9,030 bases of DNA from CAYQOX01 sp964419335 (lineage in GTDB: Bacteria > Hinthialibacterota > Hinthialibacteria > Hinthialibacterales > Hinthialibacteraceae): assembly GCA_964419335.1 (NCBI GenBank), contig CAYQOX010000088.1, positions 1-9,030 on the forward strand, in the 5' to 3' direction. The position numbers were made by a program, and so were the translations under genes. Numbering within the stretch: position 1 is the first letter of the stretch; each line of letters opens with the position of its first letter. The notes below the pieces were generated by a model. That model was not told where the DNA came from and did no database searches. It saw only the letters and a list, made by a program, of their open reading frames with translations. Below, piece by piece: positions 5,617-9,030 of this stretch.

Positions 5617-6984
5617 TTACGATTTCTTGCCGCATAAATGAAGCAGCCAGGCCGAGGAAATTGTCCCGCTTTCGAAATCACGCAAGGAAAATTTTTCATT
5701 CGGCGAATGGGGATTGTCGCTGGGTAATCCCCATCCTAACAGCAAAACCGGAGCCTCGATCTCTTCCTTGAACGACAAAACGACAGGGATCGAACCGCCT
5801 TCGCGAATCAACACAGGTTTCTTGCCAAATCCCTGGGCAATCGCCTGCCGGGCTTCTTCCATAAAAGGCGTATCCCGTGGGAACAATACGGGTTTGCAGC
5901 CTGTACTGGGTTCAAACGAGACCTCCACATGAGGCGGGGCAATGTCCTTCACATACTCACGAAACATTCGATCCACTTTTTCCGGATCTTGATTCGGCAC
6001 TAAACGCATTGAAATTTTCGCCCCGCCATAAGCCGGGATGATGGTTTTCGCCCCTTCCCCTTGATAACCGCCATAGAGACCGTTCACATCCAAGGTGGGA
6101 CGTATCCAACGTCGTTCAAGGGTGCTATAGTTAACTTCACCAAACAAACTTGTCGCCTTCACACTCTCGCGAAAAGTTTCATCATCCCATGGAAGTTCAG
6201 AGAACGCATTACGTTCCCAACTTTCTAACGGCATCACATCTTCGTAAAACCCCGGGATTAAAATGCGCCCATGTTCATCTTTTAATTGATGGACAATGGA
6301 GCATAACGCATCCAAGGGATTGGGAACCGCCCCCCCGAAGGAGCCCGAATGTAAATCCTGTCCCAACGTTTCTACCCGGATCTCTTCGACGCATATCCCA
6401 CGAAGGCCATAACAAATCGCGGGCATCTCTTCCCCAAATTGGGCGGAATCACTGATGATCACCGCATCGGCTTTGAGTTCCTCCCGGTGGTGCTGAATGA
6501 ATTTCTCTAGCGTATCACTCGCGACTTCCTCTTCCCCTTCAATCAAAAAGATCACATTGACGGGGAGTTCTTGATTTACGGTTAAATACGATTCCACCGC
6601 TTTAATATGCGTGAACAATTGTCCCTTATCATCCGTCGCTCCTCGAGCATAAAGCTTTCCATCCACAATCTCCGGTTCAAAGGGAGGATGTTTCCACAAA
6701 TCAACCGGATCTGCTGGTTGCACATCATAATGTCCATAGATTAATAAGGTGGGACAATCGTTTCCTCGGGTATATCTCGCCAAAACGATGGGATTCCCCT
6801 CCGTTTCTCGAAGAGAAGATTCTAATCCCATACGTTGCAGACGCTCATGCAAAAACCGAGCGGCCTGTTTGCAATGGGGGCGATGACTCGATTTCGCACT
6901 GACGCTGGGAATACGTAAGAATTCATTCAATTCTTCTAGAAAAGACGAACGGTTGTTTTGAATATACTTGACGACAGATTCCAC
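5617..6984 (-). CDS. M20 family metallopeptidase (dipeptidase, carnosinase/CPG2-like)
   Basis: The 455-residue protein has the usual M20 length. The start is GTG at 6984, 7 bases after an AAGGAG-type ribosome site (about 6992-6997). All di-zinc ligands are visible: H85 in YGHYDVQP, bridging D118 in ARGATDDKG, catalytic base E152 and ligand E153 in EGEEEVAS, D179 in IISDS, and H426 in NPHSPNE. The inserted lid/dimerisation domain (about 190-340) has the expected His, H212 in GQDLHSGSFGGAVPNP. It hydrolyses dipeptides or short peptides from the C-terminal side in the cytoplasm; no signal peptide is seen. The exact substrate cannot be set from sequence, and annotation as dipeptidase is the safe level. 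It is divergent from mltG and convergent with the diheme gene, so it is probably monocistronic. It is complete with no odd residues. Confidence 0.95.
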   Translation of the reverse strand: MESVVKYIQNNRSSFLEELNEFLRIPSVSAKSSHRPHCKQAARFLHERLQRMGLESSLRETEGNPIVLARYTRGNDCPTLLIYGHYDVQPADPVDLWKHPPFEPEIVDGKLYARGATDDKGQLFTHIKAVESYLTVNQELPVNVIFLIEGEEEVASDTLEKFIQHHREELKADAVIISDSAQFGEEMPAICYGLRGICVEEIRVETLGQDLHSGSFGGAVPNPLDALCSIVHQLKDEHGRILIPGFYEDVMPLESWERNAFSELPWDDETFRESVKATSLFGEVNYSTLERRWIRPTLDVNGLYGGYQGEGAKTIIPAYGGAKISMRLVPNQDPEKVDRMFREYVKDIAPPHVEVSFEPSTGCKPVLFPRDTPFMEEARQAIAQGFGKKPVLIREGGSIPVVLSFKEEIEAPVLLLGWGLPSDNPHSPNEKFSLRDFESGTISSAWLLHLCGKKS

Positions 6985-7042
6985 TTTTTTTCTCCTTCTT
7001 CAACATAATCACTCTATTTTCAGTGAGAAGTGTCACAAATTC

Positions 7043-7072
7043 TTTACAAGAATACCTTCGAATGGGTATAGT
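7043..7072 (+). promoter_or_regulatory. Candidate sigma-70-type promoter for mltG
   Basis: TTTACA (7043-7048) and TATAGT (7067-7072) are separated by 18 bases in the 215-base gap between the divergent peptidase and mltG genes. A second TATAAT at 7073-7078 overlaps the same area. The leader to the ATG at 7200 would be about 120 bases. This is a pattern match only. Confidence 0.4.
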
Positions 7073-7199
7073 TATAATGCTAGAATATTTATGTTTAATC
7101 AATGTTTCTCAAAAACTTCCATCGACCCCGATGAGAAGAGGATCTAATTAAATCCAAAACGAGAATGACTATATATTTAGACATGGAGACTTGAGTAAT

Positions 7200-8267
7200 A
7201 TGAAAAAAAAGATCGTTTTATCGCTTGGAATTGTAGGACTATTGGCATTAATCGCTTTGATAGGGTTCGGCTTTTATCAATATCATAAATGGACCACTCC
7301 ATGGGGTGAGGAAGACCAACAGTTTCGCGTTGAAATAAAAGAAGGCATGTCGGCTCGTGAAATAGCCGACCTCATGGTGGAGAAAGGGGTCATTGATAAT
7401 AGTACCATGTTCTTAATCCTTGCTGACTTGCGGGGATTTTCCAAAAAGCTTAAAGCGGGTGAGTATCAAATCAAGGGTACGCAATCCCCCTATGACGTGA
7501 TCGACATGTTCGCCACTGGGAGACACTATCTACGCTCCTTGGTCGTTCCTGAAGGATTCACCCAACTGCAAATAGCGGAACGATTGGAAGAGCAGGAAAT
7601 CTGTTCAAAGGAAGATTTTCTCGACGCGTGTCACACCCGCAACATTTTCAGTTTTGTCATCGCCCAAGCCCCGGGAGGCGCCAATGCCGCCAGTGAGGGG
7701 ATCCTCTTTCCCGATACCTATTTCTTTATTAAGGGACAAGAGCCTCTGCGCTGTTTCGATCGCATGAGAAGACGTTTTGATAGCACCTGGCAAGAAATTT
7801 ATGATGAACATGTCGGTGATGACGAGACGGGATTTTGGTGGTATGATGAAAATAGCAGCGCACAAAAAATGATGCATGAAATCGTCATTATGGCTTCAAT
7901 TATTGAAAAAGAGGCCAAACATGACGAAGACCGCCCGAAAATGGCGTCGGTTTTTGTCAATCGGCTTAAGGAAAACATGACTTTACAAGCCGACAGCACC
8001 ATCCATTACATTCTTCAAGATTGGTCTCGTTCTTTGAATGTGTCCGATTTGGACATTAATTCTCCTTACAACACCTATAAAAACAAAGGGCTTCCTCCCG
8101 CCCCGATTTGCAATCCCGGGAAACCCTCCTTGGAAGCGGCACTAGCCCCTACAGAGACGGATTTTCTCTATTTTATCACGATGAAAGATGGTTCCGCACG
8201 TTTCGCAGAAACCCACGAAGAACATGTTCAATTAAAAATGGAAATGAAACGGGAGCGTGACGAATAG
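7200..8267 (+). CDS. mltG: Endolytic murein transglycosylase MltG (YceG-like)
   Basis: MltG cuts nascent glycan strands of peptidoglycan at the outer face of the inner membrane and is thought to set strand length. From the ATG at 7200 it is 355 residues, the family's usual size. A TTG in frame at 7191 lies only 2 bases after GGAG (7185-7188), too close for normal initiation, whereas the ATG is 11 bases away, so the ATG is preferred. Residues 1-26 are a membrane anchor (MKKKIVLSLGIVGLLALIAL). Residues about 43-130 are the LysM-like subdomain (KEGMSAREIADLMVEKGVI). The catalytic domain follows with PEGFTQLQIAERL, FPDTYFF, and MASIIEKEAK holding the catalytic Glu (E236 by this numbering). Then come MASVFVNRLKENMTLQADST, SPYNTYKNKGLPPAPICNPG and ALAPTETDFLYFI. 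The gene is followed by a strong terminator and is not linked here to the tmk/holB genes that follow it in enterobacteria. Confidence 0.95.
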   Translation: MKKKIVLSLGIVGLLALIALIGFGFYQYHKWTTPWGEEDQQFRVEIKEGMSAREIADLMVEKGVIDNSTMFLILADLRGFSKKLKAGEYQIKGTQSPYDVIDMFATGRHYLRSLVVPEGFTQLQIAERLEEQEICSKEDFLDACHTRNIFSFVIAQAPGGANAASEGILFPDTYFFIKGQEPLRCFDRMRRRFDSTWQEIYDEHVGDDETGFWWYDENSSAQKMMHEIVIMASIIEKEAKHDEDRPKMASVFVNRLKENMTLQADSTIHYILQDWSRSLNVSDLDINSPYNTYKNKGLPPAPICNPGKPSLEAALAPTETDFLYFITMKDGSARFAETHEEHVQLKMEMKRERDE

Positions 8268-8327
8268 AAAAAACGGCAACTTGTAGGAGATAAAGCAAAA
8301 AGCCTGTCTATTGTTGCGAGTGTTGGG

Positions 8328-8353
8328 GGGGGGCACAAAGCCCCCCTTTTTTT
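8328..8353 (+). terminator. Rho-independent terminator of mltG
   Basis: GGGGGGC (8328-8334) and GCCCCCC (8340-8346) form a 7-base-pair stem with loop ACAAA, followed directly by seven T (8347-8353). It lies 60 bases after the mltG stop. The left arm is part of a run of nine G (8325-8333). Confidence 0.92.
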
Positions 8354-8396
8354 AATGAGATGAGCGAATAAAGGGAAGCCTAGCTATTAAGAAACA

Positions 8397-9030
8397 TTAT
8401 TCTTCATTAGAGGACGTCTCCTCTTCGCTGGGCAAAGAGTAAACCAAACGAATAAGATAAGCCAACACCCCAAGACCCACCACAAAAGTAATGACAAACA
8501 TGGCCAAACTGGAATAACTGGGATTTAACGTCAGCTCTTCCAAGGTGAAGTAGGGCTCCAGCGAAATCAAACGCAGATGTTCGCGCCCCATGGACATGCC
8601 AAAGAGAATAAAAACCAAAGTCCCTACCGCCAACCATAAGAAAATCGGTTTATCTTTCTTCATATAAGCCATCCCTAAAAACATGAACAGGAATAGAACC
8701 AAGACCACAGCCAGCGACCACCCCATAAATAAAACATTCATATCCATAAACGCCTTGAGCCGTTCACGTTCAAGGAGAAAGAGAATCATGACTCCCGCAA
8801 CAACCGAGCAAACCGTGGCGATTTTTGTCCATAAGATCCCACTTTTATAGAGCCAGTTGGAGATATCTTCGTTCTGAGAGTGATATCGATCTTGATACTT
8901 GGCGATCACGGCGCACCATAACCCCGCCACCGCACAAGCACCAAAGACATTATGGAAAAAGCGTGCCCAAACAAAACCACCAGGAACAAGGATGCTCCGT
9001 TCTCCCGCATACATGGCTTTCCAGTATTGT
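8397..9030 (-). CDS. Multi-pass membrane protein, possible heme-b or respiratory component, 5' end outside window
   Basis: The frame is open to the right edge: before the ATG at 9014 it reads QYWKA without a stop, so that Met is probably internal and the N-terminus is missing. About 211 residues are visible. Counted from the Met at 9014, five hydrophobic helices lie near 15-36, 58-78, 88-112, 119-141 and 171-191, followed by an acidic tail ending SEEETSSNEE. His in ARFFHNVFGACAVAGLW and the GREHLRL segment after the fourth helix are candidate heme or quinone contacts, resembling my memory of cytochrome b-like subunits that travel with c-type cytochromes. This is weak, and a plain 'conserved membrane protein' remains possible. 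It ends at TAA 8397-8399, facing the mltG terminator. The nearby diheme membrane cytochrome (4371-5549) makes a respiratory role more attractive but does not prove it. Confidence 0.7.
   Translation of the reverse strand, partial: QYWKAMYAGERSILVPGGFVWARFFHNVFGACAVAGLWCAVIAKYQDRYHSQNEDISNWLYKSGILWTKIATVCSVVAGVMILFLLERERLKAFMDMNVLFMGWSLAVVLVLFLFMFLGMAYMKKDKPIFLWLAVGTLVFILFGMSMGREHLRLISLEPYFTLEELTLNPSYSSLAMFVITFVVGLGVLAYLIRLVYSLPSEEETSSNEE

Noticed and set aside
7025..7036. Short GTGA/TCAC-type palindrome in the peptidase-mltG gap as an operator
   Set aside because: The arms are only four bases and there is no second copy, so chance is likely.
8325..8333. Run of nine G as a possible regulatory quadruplex
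   Set aside because: A single run cannot form a quadruplex; it is explained as the left arm of the mltG terminator and its length may vary by sequencing error.
1..9030. CRISPR array, toxin-antitoxin pair or defence system
   Set aside because: No regularly spaced repeats and no gene pair with such motifs are visible; the small pair at 1-683 has a membrane/secreted layout instead.

Overview
The window comes from a Gram-negative-type bacterium that uses the standard bacterial code: the complete genes end in TAA, TAG or TGA, and GTG starts occur. A secreted Sde182/DUF1593-family protein, and a DDE transposase of a type I associate with Planctomycetes, Poribacteria and similar uncultured groups, hint at such a lineage. 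That placement is weak and rests on family recall only.

The window splits into two halves with different character. The left half (about 1-4125) looks like accessory, partly decayed DNA. It holds a minus-strand pair of small membrane or secreted genes running off the left edge (1-683). A heavily broken transposase (771-1703) is truncated right in front of that pair. A full-length secreted Sde182-like protein (1908-3398) follows, then a second broken reading frame (3507-3914) and a cluster of TTGCCCAAA repeats (3981-4020). The boundary is a 3' fragment of a tRNA-Arg(CCU) gene at 4126-4171: anticodon arm, variable loop, T arm and acceptor 3' strand are present, but the D arm and 5' acceptor strand are absent. 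This is the scar left when an integrative element inserts into the 3' half of a tRNA gene. Because the fragment reads on the + strand, the element would lie to its left and the intact tRNA beyond the left edge.

The right half (4371-9030) is compact and chromosome-like. It holds a six-helix membrane protein fused to two tandem cytochrome c domains (4371-5549), a convergent M20 dipeptidase-type metallopeptidase (5617-6984, minus), a divergently read endolytic transglycosylase MltG (7200-8267), and the 3' part of a five-helix membrane protein (8397 to the right edge, minus). Clear hairpin terminators sit at 5572-5600 (between convergent genes) and 8328-8353 (after mltG).

Functionally, the right half combines cell-wall synthesis (MltG), peptide turnover (M20) and membrane electron transfer (diheme protein, possibly also the last membrane protein). 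No operon spans these genes; strands alternate. I see no CRISPR array, no toxin-antitoxin pair and no clear defence system. The most interesting result is the inferred tRNA-Arg integration boundary with its flanking repeat cluster.
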